In this document: positions 8,126 to 14,651 of the stretch, piece by piece
Layout: the number at the start of each line of letters is the position of its first letter
Numbering within the stretch: the stretch's first letter is position 1
Source: Lachnospiraceae bacterium
GTDB taxonomy: Bacteria; Bacillota_A; Clostridia; Lachnospirales; Lachnospiraceae
Assembly: GCA_017435025.1 (NCBI GenBank)
Contig: JAFSFU010000086.1
Span: 1 to 14,651, forward strand
Length of the DNA: 14,651 nt
Reading direction: 5' to 3'
Program-made: the position numbers and the translations under genes
The notes under the pieces: model-generated
The model's database searches: none
What the model saw: only the letters and a program-made list of their open reading frames with translations
Told to the model about the DNA's origin: nothing

Positions 8126-9343
8126 TTATTTTTCCTCCGGCAATTGGTATTCCGGATGATTCTTCATCCAGACATTTAAAACAGCAGTTTCAGCCTCTCC
8201 ATAAGCAAAGTCGGTTTCTTCGATCAAAAACCATTCCTCATGAGAATTCGGATTACTGTATCGCAAAATATCAAAACCATTTATCAGTTCATCTGTTACA
8301 GGTGAAGAATAGAATTCATACTCCAGTTCCGACTCATCTTTGCCAAAAATCATCGCATTCTTTCCACGGATTCTTACAGAGTATTCATCTTCTTCACGAT
8401 ACGGAGTTTCATAATACTGACGAAAATCCTGATTCCAGTCACTCCAGCGAATACTCTGTACTTCTTGGACCGCTTTCTTTTCTGAATCAAACAGAATTCC
8501 TACTGCCACCAGTCCTTTCTTAACTTCGCGCATAATGAAATGTGCTCCATTCACAGCATCAATTCCCACAACACCTCGATACTCTTTGCGAACATTGCCC
8601 ATGGAATCACGTGGACCATACCGCCACTGTGGAGACTTGGCACAAACGCGGAATCGTTTTATTCCCGGATACAGCTCTCCTCCATCTTCCGTCGTCAAAA
8701 CAAAGGCTTCCGGCAGTTTCTTCTGCATTCGCTTTGAAAAATACAAAGAAGTGCCGGAAAAGGCATCCTCGTGAATCTTTAGATTCAGACTGATTGGAAG
8801 AATCACTCGTTCTGTCTCGGTACCATAAAATGCAAACGGCCCTATATATTCTACCTGTTCGGGGACCCGCATTTCATAGCATCGATGCAGACAAGTATAC
8901 AGATTCCGATCATGAATATAATAAACTCCCCATCTCTGAATCGCCCATGGTACATCGTAAAATGCGTTGCTGTCGAATACGATGATCTGATGTCCGTCTC
9001 GTCGATCAAACAATGGATCCTTGCGAAGCTCATCTATATAGTGATAAAGAAAAAGAAACTCTGTGTCATCTCCGGTCACCACCCGGCTGAGTTTTCTGCA
9101 TCCGGAAAAACATCCCATGTGGATCCGCTTTAAGGAGTTGGGCAAGAACACTTGCTCCAGATGCGGCATGTTCTGGAAAGCATTTGCCCCCAAATCCGTG
9201 ATTCCCTCTTCAATATACAAAAAACGAATTCGGTTTTTCCAAAGCTGCCACGGCGGTTCACCGCCGGCACCTTCGAAATAATCCGGCACTTTTCCGTTCT
9301 CTGTAATATGTAAACAATCGTCTTTACTGAAATACCACTTCAT
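8126..9343 (-). CDS. Cytoplasmic leucine-rich-repeat (BspA-type) protein, shorter paralogue
   Basis: The 405-aa product has no signal peptide. It starts with a short W-Y-F-S-K-D-D segment, then LRR_5/BspA-type repeats (LGANAFQNMPHLEQVFLP, then SLKRIHMGCFSGCRKLSRVV), the landmark NAFYDVPWA...WG..YI, another repeat block, and a C-terminal beta-rich region ending in EEWFLIEE...VWMKNHPEYQLP. It aligns along its length with the 10081-11508 product. BspA-type repeats bind proteins; most relatives are surface proteins, but this one looks intracellular. The start at 9343 is chosen over an in-frame ATG at 9361 because AAGGAG lies 7 bases upstream. It begins 2 bases after the stop of the upstream gene. 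Confidence 0.8.
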   Translation of the reverse strand: MKWYFSKDDCLHITENGKVPDYFEGAGGEPPWQLWKNRIRFLYIEEGITDLGANAFQNMPHLEQVFLPNSLKRIHMGCFSGCRKLSRVVTGDDTEFLFLYHYIDELRKDPLFDRRDGHQIIVFDSNAFYDVPWAIQRWGVYYIHDRNLYTCLHRCYEMRVPEQVEYIGPFAFYGTETERVILPISLNLKIHEDAFSGTSLYFSKRMQKKLPEAFVLTTEDGGELYPGIKRFRVCAKSPQWRYGPRDSMGNVRKEYRGVVGIDAVNGAHFIMREVKKGLVAVGILFDSEKKAVQEVQSIRWSDWNQDFRQYYETPYREEDEYSVRIRGKNAMIFGKDESELEYEFYSSPVTDELINGFDILRYSNPNSHEEWFLIEETDFAYGEAETAVLNVWMKNHPEYQLPEEK

Positions 9344-9345
9344 CT

Positions 9346-10056
9346 TTATACTCCTTTCCATCCTTTTTTATCAAGAATGCGATCTGTTCGATCCATTTTA
9401 CGGAGCAATCTTGTTTCAAATCCAATGCTGTAAAATAAATCCTCAAAAGAACAGCAATCTTTATCAATCACATACAACTCATCTTCCTCACATAAAGCTT
9501 TGCGCTTTCCTCGCTCTGCCAGATACCGCTCCAAAAACCAGCCGGTCTTCTCATATAGTACTTCTCCCGGATCTGGTTTTCGCTCTTTATAGAATTCACT
9601 GGAATAGACAATCGTCCGTACATGCAATTTACATTGTGGAAATGTACACGCGATTTTTGTGATCAAAAAATTGATAATTTCCGGTACTTCTCCCATAAAG
9701 AAATCGCCTGCAGAGCTGGTCAAAAATACCACCTGAAGTTCGTCTGTATTAAAATATGCATCAAAACGATGCGCAAATTTCTCAGCATAGTGAGACATTC
9801 GTGAAATGACACGTTTCCCTCTCCACACATCCGGCAGCCCATCCATTCCTTTCTCTTCCTCATAGAGCTGTGGAGTCAGATACACGGTATCCACTCTGGC
9901 ACTCTCGTCTTTGTTCTCATTTTTTAATGTCCAATCTACACCGATCACAAGATCCTCTTCGTCAAATATTTTCTGTGAGGCCTTCGATTTCGCATAACGC
10001 TCCCACCACGTAGCCTGTGCCAGACCACGACCGATTGCAATATAACATGTTTTCAT
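9346..10056 (-). CDS. Unknown protein, 236 aa
   Basis: I do not recognise a family. The N-terminus (CYIAIGRGLAQATWW) looks like a strand and glycine turn of a nucleotide-binding fold. A second strand-loop-helix (VVFLTSSAGDFFMGEVPEI, then INFLITKI) follows near residues 108-132. After it come a further strand (KLHVRTIVYSS) and a segment DELYVIDKDC. That order recalls, faintly, a tubulin/FtsZ-type GTPase, but the GGGTGTG-type loop is not present, so I do not claim it. No signal peptide or membrane segment is seen. GGAGG lies 6 bases before the ATG. The stop is 2 bases before the next gene and the upstream gene ends 24 bases away, so it is firmly inside the operon between the two LRR paralogues. 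Confidence 0.85.
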   Translation of the reverse strand: MKTCYIAIGRGLAQATWWERYAKSKASQKIFDEEDLVIGVDWTLKNENKDESARVDTVYLTPQLYEEEKGMDGLPDVWRGKRVISRMSHYAEKFAHRFDAYFNTDELQVVFLTSSAGDFFMGEVPEIINFLITKIACTFPQCKLHVRTIVYSSEFYKERKPDPGEVLYEKTGWFLERYLAERGKRKALCEEDELYVIDKDCCSFEDLFYSIGFETRLLRKMDRTDRILDKKGWKGV

Positions 10057-10080
10057 ACGATTCCTCCTGTTTTTAATAAT

Positions 10081-11508
10081 TTACTGTTTGCGGATAATGT
10101 AATCCGGATGAGCCTCCAGCCACAAATTTAAGAATTCTTCCTCCTGAATGGTCTTCATTGTATAAAGGCCTTTTACGCAATACCACTCCTCCTTAATTCC
10201 ATTCCCGTACACCCTCAAATTTCCGGTATGCACTAATTCTTCCGGCATATTTCGGATGAAATATGTTTCGCGTAACTCATCTTTTGACATGGCTTGAAAC
10301 GTAACTTCGCCAACTGATACATGACTGGTTCCATCGACAGTCCGATAACATGGATTCAGATTCATTTCGTAAATTACCGGCTCCTCACTCCAATCGAGAT
10401 TTCTGTAATAGCGATAACTCTTCAGCTCTTGAACTGTTTTATCCTGTTCATTATAAGTAATGTGAATAACCAACATATCACGATACAAACGGCGAAGGAT
10501 ACTTTGACCGGCATTTAAACTATTTGTGGCAACCGTACCAATGGAACTTTTATCAAGTTCAGAAACCTCCGGTTCTCTTTCCTCAATATAGAGCTTTTTG
10601 TACTCAATTTTCGAAAACCCATCTACCTCCGGAATACTGGTCTGGTATTTTGGTACTGACACCAGGCGATATGCCTCCGGATAACGCTTTATAAATCGTC
10701 TGGCAAAGGTATAAATAATTTTTGTGTCATTAAAAACTTTCCAAGGGATTATTTTTTCACTGGCATACGGAACCAAGGCCATCTCCAATGGTGAACCAGA
10801 AAAAGCAAACTCCTCAATCTTCTCCAACCTTTCAGGCAAAACCACCCGAGTTATCTTCGTGTCTGCAAGCGCAAACTTGTGAATTTCTTTTAATGATGAA
10901 GGAAAACGTACAGTTTCCACCTCCATTCCTTCAAAGACGAACGGACAGATCACCTCCACTCCCTCCGGAATTGAAATCTGCCCTTGAGCATGAAAGCAGG
11001 CATAAAGAGCATGATTATTAATATAAAGATTGCCCCATTTATTTACAGCCCATGGAACGTCATAAAAGGCATTTGTTCCGAAAAAGATGTCTCCCAATTT
11101 ACCACCTCTTCTTCTGCTGGCAACTTCTCTTTTTGCCATCCGTACTTCATCCTCAGAAGCATGGTAAAACTCCTTTTCATCCGAAACAATTACTGTCTTC
11201 AACTTAACGCAATCCTTGAAACAGCTATGATGGATCTTACTCAGAGTCGCCGGAAGTATCACCTTTTCCAGATTTCCACATCCTTCAAAGGCATGTCCTC
11301 CCAGCTCCGTGATTCCCTCCCCAAAACAAATAATGCGTATCTGATTCTTAATGGGAGACCATGGCGGCAATGTACGTTCATCATTCGCGGAATAATCTTT
11401 CATCTTTCCTTCTCCGGAAACATAAAGAATTCCGTTATCATCCAGGTACCAGTCCGGAATCATAACATTCATCTTCTTTGTATTGGAAATTCTGTTTTTC
11501 ATATGCAC
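10081..11508 (-). CDS. Cytoplasmic leucine-rich-repeat (BspA-type) protein, longer paralogue
   Basis: The 475-aa product lacks a signal peptide. It opens with W-Y-L-D-D-N-G-I-L-Y-V-S-G-E-G-K-M, a beta motif common ahead of LRR_5 repeats. Then come repeats such as ITELGGHAFEGCGNLEKVIL, the landmark NAFYDVPWAVNKWG, more repeats (VEVICPFVFEGMEVETVRFP, LEKIEEFAFSGSPLEM), and a non-repeat C-terminal region ending EEWYCVKG...LWLEAHPDYII. The same architecture recurs in the 8126-9343 gene, so the pair arose by duplication. The start is uncertain: a GTG at 11508 has GAGAGG 7 bases upstream, while the ATG at 11502 is 13 bases from it. I list the GTG. Role is probably protein binding; partners are unknown. 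Confidence 0.8.
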   Translation of the reverse strand: MHMKNRISNTKKMNVMIPDWYLDDNGILYVSGEGKMKDYSANDERTLPPWSPIKNQIRIICFGEGITELGGHAFEGCGNLEKVILPATLSKIHHSCFKDCVKLKTVIVSDEKEFYHASEDEVRMAKREVASRRRGGKLGDIFFGTNAFYDVPWAVNKWGNLYINNHALYACFHAQGQISIPEGVEVICPFVFEGMEVETVRFPSSLKEIHKFALADTKITRVVLPERLEKIEEFAFSGSPLEMALVPYASEKIIPWKVFNDTKIIYTFARRFIKRYPEAYRLVSVPKYQTSIPEVDGFSKIEYKKLYIEEREPEVSELDKSSIGTVATNSLNAGQSILRRLYRDMLVIHITYNEQDKTVQELKSYRYYRNLDWSEEPVIYEMNLNPCYRTVDGTSHVSVGEVTFQAMSKDELRETYFIRNMPEELVHTGNLRVYGNGIKEEWYCVKGLYTMKTIQEEEFLNLWLEAHPDYIIRKQ

Positions 11509-11552
11509 ATACCATCCTCTCTCATTTTGATCTTTTGGTTGCTTAACCCAAC

Positions 11553-11960
11553 TTATTCTGCAGACTCAAATAAGTACAATCCTTCAGTTTTACAATAAAC
11601 AGAAGACTTATTTACACTCATTCTGTATTTTCCTGTATCAACCATAAAATGATGAGAATAGTCATCCACAATTGTCACCAAATTCGGCATAATTGCGCTG
11701 TCACAGGAAGAACTTGTCAAGTATAGAAGCTTAGTTCCCATATCAATATTCTTATAAACGCCAACATAATTACGAAATGCGCTCATTTTTCCTGCTGAAA
11801 TGACCGGTTCTTCTTTTACACGATTTTCCAGCCACGCAGTACCAAGTCGTTTCCCTGTTCCCGGATCATATACTGCATAACCGGCAATCTTCGCCTCCTT
11901 ATCAGCCGGATTGATAAACGCACCCTTACTATCTAACGCTTTTGTAAAAACTTTACTCAT
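11553..11960 (-). CDS. Unknown small protein, 135 aa, first gene of the operon
   Basis: I do not recognise this protein. It is soluble-looking, with no signal peptide or membrane segment, and alternates short predicted strands and turns (AGYAVYDPGTGKRLGTAWLE; LVTIVDDYSHHFMVDTGKYR), suggesting a small beta-rich domain. It has only two cysteines, so it is not a zinc ribbon. GGAGG lies 7 bases before the ATG, and a strong extended -10 promoter lies about 36 bases upstream. It is separated from the next gene by 44 bases, which hold only a weak hairpin. As the promoter-proximal gene of an eight-gene operon it is likely the most highly expressed member. Confidence 0.8.
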   Translation of the reverse strand: MSKVFTKALDSKGAFINPADKEAKIAGYAVYDPGTGKRLGTAWLENRVKEEPVISAGKMSAFRNYVGVYKNIDMGTKLLYLTSSSCDSAIMPNLVTIVDDYSHHFMVDTGKYRMSVNKSSVYCKTEGLYLFESAE

Positions 11961-11995
11961 ATCTATTTCCTCCTAAATTCTTTATTGTGGTAAAA

Positions 11996-12004
11996 AGTAT
12001 AGCA
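11996..12004 (-). promoter_or_regulatory. Extended -10 promoter of the eight-gene operon
   Basis: On the minus strand the sequence TGCTATACT gives an extended -10 (TGn plus TATACT). Transcription would start about 29 bases before the first ATG, just downstream of the terminator that ends the previous unit. No recognisable -35 is seen: the region upstream is an A-run and T-run tract (12008-12022), which can itself help promoter binding. Confidence 0.6.
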
Positions 12005-12042
12005 ATGAAAAAAAATTTTTTTCGCTTTCATAAACACAAAAA

Positions 12043-12085
12043 GTCCCAGCAATTTGAAAATTTTAAACTTTCAAATCACTGAGAC
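12043..12085 (-). terminator. Terminator of the lacZ-fragment/180-aa unit
   Basis: A 17-bp near-perfect inverted repeat (12043-12059 with 12069-12085) encloses a 9-base AT loop. On the minus strand the three imperfect positions become G-U wobbles, and the stem is followed by TTTTT. On the plus strand the same positions are A-C mismatches. The sequence therefore marks itself as a minus-strand terminator, 16 bases past the stop of the 180-aa gene, insulating the following operon. Confidence 0.85.
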
Positions 12086-12100
12086 CTTTTTTGAAGGAGT

Positions 12101-12643
12101 TTACATCTCCATGTAATCTTCCTCAAATTCTTTTCTCGCTATAAAATTATAATCAATATCGAGAATGACTCCCATTTCATCCCGTTTGATATCATAAAAT
12201 ATGATATGCGCATCTTTTTTTGCTGATTCCAAACACCCCCAAAGCGGTGCCTGATATGTTTTATCCGGATTCCGGAGATTAATAACCAATTCTTTCTTTT
12301 GAATCAGAAAATCAATCTCCTCGCAGACCTCATCCTCCACACACCATGCCAGATATGGCTTGGGAATCTGCTCATATTCATCTCCTTGTAAATGAATATG
12401 ATTTTCAAGAAATATTTCTTTACGGTTGGGATATGGATAACCGGAAGTATCTATCTTAATGTAATCACCGGAGAACGCCTGCTGCCCTCTTCCATTCACC
12501 GCTTCCTGTGAAAAAACTTCATATGTTCCGTCATCCAGAGGAACCACTTTCCCTTCTTTCATCAGGCGCTGAATTACCGGATGATCCTCTCCCAATCGGT
12601 ATGCCAGATAAACCCTTCCACGTTTTTTTATAATACGTTTCAT
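12101..12643 (-). CDS. Unknown protein, 180 aa
   Basis: I do not recognise a family. The start is basic (MKRIIKKRGRVYLAYRLGED), followed by a short strand pair (GKVVPLDDGTYEVFSQEAV) and a central acidic and aromatic segment (PYLAWCVEDEVCEEIDFLIQ). The C-terminus is beta-rich and acidic. There is no signal peptide or membrane segment. AAGGAG lies 8 bases before the ATG and the start overlaps the preceding stop as ATGA, so translation is coupled to the upstream fused reading frame. The upstream gene is a beta-galactosidase remnant, so the original partner of this gene has probably been lost apart from its tail. Confidence 0.75.
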   Translation of the reverse strand: MKRIIKKRGRVYLAYRLGEDHPVIQRLMKEGKVVPLDDGTYEVFSQEAVNGRGQQAFSGDYIKIDTSGYPYPNRKEIFLENHIHLQGDEYEQIPKPYLAWCVEDEVCEEIDFLIQKKELVINLRNPDKTYQAPLWGCLESAKKDAHIIFYDIKRDEMGVILDIDYNFIARKEFEEDYMEM

Positions 12644-13182
12644 GAATCATTCTCCTTAACAATACCTTTGAGCGTATCTGCAATGATCAATGTTCCGTCT
12701 TTTGCAAATAACTGACTGTATCCAACATACTTCCCGTTCAGCCAAACATAATGACAAGAATCTACCCCTTCAAAATTCAAGTATGCTCGAGGGGCATTTT
12801 CATCTTTTTTATATTCAAATTCTAATATATATGCTCCGCAAGGATTTTCTTGTGGCACATATGGTGGATCTAAAGGAAATGGATATGGAACATTAATGTA
12901 TTGATGGCAATCATAACCGTTCATCTGCCATACACTTGGAACCTTCATATCTGCAAAATTTTCAAAAACATAATCTACTTTGTAAAATTCTTCCTGCAAA
13001 TCATAAATGCTCTTATAATATTGGAACTTCCATGTTCCATTTAATAATTGCATACGGTCTGAATCATAACGATTAAAAACCAGCGGTCCCATATCATGTG
13101 AAGCAGGCATATAATATGCTCTGTATGGCATTGTATTTTCATGCAACACTTTCAGGTTTTCGTAATGTCTTGGAATAATCAT
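12640..13182 (-). pseudogene. lacZ: Truncated lacZ-type beta-galactosidase (GH2) fused to a foreign tail
   Basis: The 180-aa frame starts at 13182 (AAGGAG 8 bases upstream; an earlier in-frame start at 13230 lacks one). Residues up to about 157 match the N-terminus of GH2 beta-galactosidases: LLNGTWKFQYY, VPSVWQMNGYDCHQYINVPY, PYVPQENPCGAYIL, and FEGVDSCHYVWLNGKYVGYS. These correspond to the sugar-binding domain of a roughly 1000-residue enzyme. After YSQ (junction near 12711) homology stops. The last 23 residues (LFAKDGTLIIADTLKGIVKE and NDS) do not look like GH2 and run, in frame, into the ATGA overlap with the next gene. The catalytic TIM barrel is absent, so the product cannot be an enzyme. 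It could still be translated and couple expression of the 180-aa gene. A deletion joining lacZ to the tail of a lost gene is the likely origin. Confidence 0.8.
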
Positions 13183-13268
13183 GTCTTGTTCTCCTTTTTT
13201 GTTACTTGTTCTTATTGTAGTTCGAATCACCCTGTGTTGTCTACACTCTTTTTCATTTTAACGAAAGC

Positions 13269-13297
13269 GAGCATGACGTAAACCAAACGCCATGCTC
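13269..13297. promoter_or_regulatory. Inverted repeat, possible operator of the lacZ unit
   Basis: GAGCATG (13269-13275) and CATGCTC (13291-13297) form a perfect 7-bp inverted repeat around 15 bases. On the minus strand it overlaps a candidate promoter: TTTACG, 16 bases, TAAAAT. An operator for a sugar-responsive repressor would fit, but I cannot match it to a known site. Confidence 0.35.
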
Positions 13298-13512
13298 AGG
13301 GAGGGAAATAATCTATCGGAAATATTTGTTAATTGTTTAAATATGTTTGCATTTTAATTGTATGTTAATATTTTGTCAATCTTTTTTAGCACAATCTACG
13401 TTTTCTCTAAACTTTTTTTGCTTTTGTATTCTTTTTTGTACAATCTAACGACAAAAAATGTTCCATTTTCATTGGACATTTCCACTTTAATGTGTTAAGC
13501 TCCATTGTGTTG

Positions 13513-13524
13513 CGCTTTAAAGCG
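13513..13524. promoter_or_regulatory. Perfect 12-bp palindrome upstream of the symporter
   Basis: CGCTTTAAAGCG is its own reverse complement and ends 26 bases before the symporter start codon. It lies between a TTGCGC and a CATTAT that are 17 bases apart, so a bound dimeric regulator could block transcription or initiation there. Such palindromes can also occur by chance. Confidence 0.3.
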
Positions 13525-13550
13525 TAAAAGTACATTATGAGGTATCGACT

Positions 13551-14651
13551 ATGAAAATTATATCATCTATTTATAATCTCTTCTGGGGAGATTTATTCTA
13601 TTTACCATTACCAGGAGGCGCTTCTATTGGTATTTCCCTCCTTGTGTTGATTTTAATTCCAGTCGGAATATACTTTACTATTCGAACCAAATTCCTTCCA
13701 ATTCGCTGCTTTAAGGATATGCTTCGCGTCACTTTAGAAAAGAAATCAAACAAAAAGGAAAATTCGATTTCTGGATTTCAGGCACTCATTGTTTCCACAG
13801 CAACCCGTGTTGGTATGGGAAATATGGTCGGAGTTGTGGCTGCTGTTTCAGCTGGTGGAGCAGGTGCTGTATTTTGGATGTGGGTCACAGCTCTCATTGG
13901 CTCTTCCACTGCATACATTGAAGCAACGCTTGCACAGCTTCATAAACAAGAAGATCCACTTTATGGCGGATATCGTGGTGGTCCTGCTTACTACATTCAC
14001 AACTTCTTTGCAAAGAAAGGAAATCGCTACAGCATCATTGCTGCACTCTTTGCTCTTTCCGGACTTCTTTGCTGGTGCGGTGTAAGCCAAGTAATTAGTA
14101 ATTCGGTTTCTTCTGCATTCGAAGATGCCTTTGGCATTCCTCCACTTTATACTACAGTTCTTTTGGTAGTCCTTGCCGCTGTCATCGTACTTCGAAAAAA
14201 TGCCACTGTAAAAGTACTCGATATCATGGTTCCAATCATGGCAATCTTCTATTTTGTCATTTCAATCATTGTGATTGTTAAAAATGCTGGTCTCCTTCCA
14301 GATGTATTTACTCGTATTTTTGAGGAAGCTTTTGGACTTCGTCCTATGGTCGCTGGTGGATTCTGCGCAGCCCTCATGAACGGAGTGAAACGTGGATTAT
14401 TCTCAAATGAAGCTGGTTCTGGTTCTGCTCCATGTGCTTCCGCTGCTGCAGATGTAGACCATCCTGCAAAAGCCGGTCTTTTCCAAGCATTTGGAGTTAT
14501 CATCGACACGATTGTAATCTGTACCTGTACTGCTATGATCATGTTGCTCGCTCCTGAAACCACCTTAGAAGGACTTACCGGAATGCCTCTTCTTCAAGCT
14601 GCTATGAGACACCACTTTGGATATGCGGGTGTAGTTTTTACAGCGATTACC
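13551..14651 (+). CDS. Sodium:alanine/amino-acid symporter, AGCS family (partial)
   Basis: The reading frame is open to the window edge, giving 367 residues of a family usually near 450-480, so roughly 100 C-terminal residues are missing. It shows the AGCS layout: a leading segment with a first hydrophobic helix (about 26-46), ISGFQALIVSTATRVGMGNM with the following VGVVAAV, GGPAYYI at 143-149, and SNEAGSGSAP at 285-294 followed by ASAAADVDHPAKAGLFQAFG. Family members import alanine or glycine with Na+. In the N-terminal motif the usual TGxGN is RVGMGN here, a small departure. The start at 13551 has a modest GAGG 8 bases upstream. The neighbours do not reveal its substrate. Confidence 0.9.
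   Translation, partial: MKIISSIYNLFWGDLFYLPLPGGASIGISLLVLILIPVGIYFTIRTKFLPIRCFKDMLRVTLEKKSNKKENSISGFQALIVSTATRVGMGNMVGVVAAVSAGGAGAVFWMWVTALIGSSTAYIEATLAQLHKQEDPLYGGYRGGPAYYIHNFFAKKGNRYSIIAALFALSGLLCWCGVSQVISNSVSSAFEDAFGIPPLYTTVLLVVLAAVIVLRKNATVKVLDIMVPIMAIFYFVISIIVIVKNAGLLPDVFTRIFEEAFGLRPMVAGGFCAALMNGVKRGLFSNEAGSGSAPCASAAADVDHPAKAGLFQAFGVIIDTIVICTCTAMIMLLAPETTLEGLTGMPLLQAAMRHHFGYAGVVFTAIT

Larger units (their letters stand above)
13183..13550. other. Divergent AT-rich regulatory spacer
   Basis: This 368-base stretch between the lacZ fragment and the symporter has no credible gene. It holds a hairpin or operator-like inverted repeat at 13269-13297, a candidate minus promoter beside it, a 12-bp palindrome at 13513-13524, and a repeated CAATCTA(A)CG motif at 13392 and 13441. 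The rest is T-rich, with several TTG-starting -35-like hexamers but no single clear promoter for the symporter. Confidence 0.5.

Noticed and set aside
8302..9281. Several plus-strand open frames across the shorter LRR gene
   Set aside because: They are antisense shadows; the minus frame has family motifs, a ribosome site and operon spacing.
8126..11508. LRR paralogues as surface adhesins
   Set aside because: Neither has a signal peptide, membrane anchor or wall-sorting motif.
11531..11552. Small hairpin in the gap between the 135-aa and LRR genes as a terminator or attenuator
   Set aside because: The stem is about six pairs with a bulge and has no T-run; it is too weak to call.
10984..11598. 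204-residue plus-strand open frame opposite the longer LRR gene
   Set aside because: No ribosome site, no recognisable domain, and it runs through a gene with clear repeats on the other strand.
13848..14563. Minus-strand open frames at the right end
   Set aside because: They lie opposite the AGCS symporter, whose motifs are unmistakable on the plus strand.
1..14651. CRISPR array, tRNA, rRNA, transposase or attachment site
   Set aside because: No regularly spaced repeats, no clover-leaf sequences, and no transposase or integrase motifs were seen on reading both strands.

Overview
The window looks like chromosomal DNA from a low- to mid-GC Gram-positive anaerobe of the Clostridia, most likely a Lachnospiraceae relative (Blautia, Ruminococcus, Dorea type). 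The support is ChW repeats (a clostridial secreted-protein repeat), strong AGGAGG-type ribosome binding sites before nearly every gene, tight co-directional gene packing and T-tailed hairpin terminators. There are no rRNA, tRNA, CRISPR or transposase genes. The genus is an inference.

Left end (1-1448). A minus-strand pair reads right to left: a small acyl-carrier-protein-like gene (about 995-1215) that is out of frame with its own start codon, then a secreted ChW-repeat/CHAP-like cysteine peptidase (82-981), closed by a hairpin terminator at 37-72. The divergent plus-strand gene 1449-4334 encodes a 961-residue Sel1-repeat, Rossmann-like and RyR-domain protein. It ends at a hairpin shared with the convergent operon to its right.

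Centre (4383-11960). Eight minus-strand genes, separated by 62 bases or less or overlapping, run from an extended -10 promoter near 12000 to the hairpin at 4343-4379. In transcription order they encode: an unknown 135-aa protein; a cytoplasmic leucine-rich-repeat protein; an unknown 236-aa protein; a second, paralogous leucine-rich-repeat protein; a protein with a PcfJ-like C-terminus; a zinc-ribbon DUF2225-like protein; a PHP-family phosphoesterase; and a SprT-type metalloprotease with a UvrD/PcrA-like Tudor tail. I do not recognise this set as a described system. Two predicted enzymes that act on nucleic acid or DNA-bound protein, plus several likely scaffold or sensor proteins without signal peptides, suggest an intracellular stress, repair or conflict module. 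That is inference. It is the best candidate here for an undescribed system, and the convergent Sel1-RyR gene may belong to it.

Right end (12037-14651). A terminator precedes the operon promoter and closes a two-gene minus unit. That unit is a 5' fragment of a lacZ-type beta-galactosidase fused in frame to a short foreign tail, overlapping by ATGA with an unknown 180-aa gene. This looks like the scar of a deletion. After a 368-base AT-rich spacer, a plus-strand AGCS-family sodium:amino-acid symporter starts at 13551 and runs off the window.
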